Positions 5,089 to 5,343 of a stretch of DNA of 5,343 bases are shown one piece after another. The notes beneath the pieces were generated by a model. That model did no database searches. It saw nothing but the letters and a program-made list of their open reading frames with translations, and was not told the DNA's origin. The DNA is from an archaeon (GTDB taxonomy: Archaea > Asgardarchaeota > Hermodarchaeia > Hermodarchaeales > Hermodarchaeaceae), in assembly GCA_016550415.1 (NCBI GenBank), contig JABXGU010000427.1:1-5343 (forward strand), written 5' to 3'. Position numbers and translations under genes: made by a program. Within the stretch, counting starts at the first letter, position 1, and each line of letters begins with the position of its first letter.

Positions 5089-5343
5089 TTATCCATATTT
5101 GATTCGTGGATCAAGAACTCCATAGAGAACATCGGCGATTATATTTGCAATAATTACTGTCGCGGCAATCATAAAGAAGATGCCTTGGGCTGTTGGCCAA
5201 TCATTGGCGGTCAATGCTCCGTAGAGTAGTCTTCCCATCCCGAGCCATATGAATACCGTTTCGGTGAGAATCGCACCGCTTATGATGAAAGCAAAGTTGA
5301 TGGCTATCAATGAGATTAACGGGAGAAATGCATTTCGTACCCC
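5089..5343 (-). CDS. dppB: ABC transporter permease, DppB/OppB type (C-terminal part; 5' end outside window)
   Basis: The last 84 residues of an inner-membrane permease of the peptide/nickel importer family, which forms the channel together with a DppC-type partner. The frame is open to the window edge, so the TTG at 5310 is not the true start. Recognisable family wording: RNAFLPLISL after the (missing) EAA loop, a helix with FIISGAILTETVF, WLGMGRLLYGAL, NDWPTAQGIFF, a last helix VIIANIIADVLYG, and the typical DppB ending LDPRIKYG. The usual FSWPG is FIWLG here. The EAA coupling loop would lie outside the window. DppC and the DppD/DppF ATPases are not seen. Two unknown membrane genes follow directly, then the binding-protein gene. 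Confidence 0.9.
   Translation of the reverse strand, partial: GVRNAFLPLISLIAINFAFIISGAILTETVFIWLGMGRLLYGALTANDWPTAQGIFFMIAATVIIANIIADVLYGVLDPRIKYG

Noticed and set aside
4884..5132. Minus-strand reading frame of 82 codons overlapping both the permease end and the 139-residue gene.
   Set aside because: It is a shifted frame across two better supported genes and has no good start site or protein features.
1..5343. Search for CRISPR repeats, tRNA/rRNA genes, insertion-sequence ends or attachment sites.
   Set aside because: No regularly spaced repeats, cloverleaf or rRNA-like stretches, transposase frames or long terminal inverted repeats were found by eye.

Overview
The window looks like archaeal chromosome. 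Reasons: a form III (archaeal-type) RuBisCO large subunit, a presenilin/signal-peptide-peptidase-like membrane protease, a solute-binding protein held by a C-terminal membrane anchor and rich in N-glycosylation sequons, a TATATATA box at a promoter-like distance from a gene, and T-tract terminator-like sites. Base composition is moderate and slightly AT-rich. An Asgard (for example Thorarchaeota-like) or other uncultured mesophilic archaeon would fit, but that placement is inference from gene content and style, not shown by the sequence.

Layout. Bases 1-1155 (+) hold most of a RuBisCO gene whose 5' end lies left of the window. Bases 1156-1262 are a short convergent intergenic region with inverted repeats. 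Everything to the right is on the minus strand. In transcription order (right to left) it reads: the 3' end of a DppB/OppB-type ABC permease gene (5343-5089), two small membrane-protein genes of unknown function (5056-4637 and 4590-4294), a 182-bp intergenic region with a TATA box and overlapping inverted repeats, a family 5 (peptide-type) extracellular solute-binding protein gene (4111-2186), a UUCG-capped hairpin followed by a T7 tract, and a presenilin-like GxGD intramembrane aspartyl protease gene (2126-1263).

The genes suggest an oligopeptide or related-solute import locus. The permease and binding protein are two parts of one ABC importer; the second permease and the ATPases are not in the window. 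The binding protein seems to have its own promoter and 3' hairpin, which fits its being made in excess over the permease. The intramembrane protease lies directly downstream and may be reached only by readthrough. The RuBisCO gene is convergent and probably functionally separate, most likely part of nucleotide/ribose salvage to 3-phosphoglycerate.

The most striking observation is that the solute-binding protein appears circularly permuted. After the signal peptide comes the part that is normally C-terminal, then a short Gly/Cys linker, then the part that is normally N-terminal, then a membrane anchor. I also note the very compact presenilin homologue and the two unrecognised membrane proteins inside the transporter locus.
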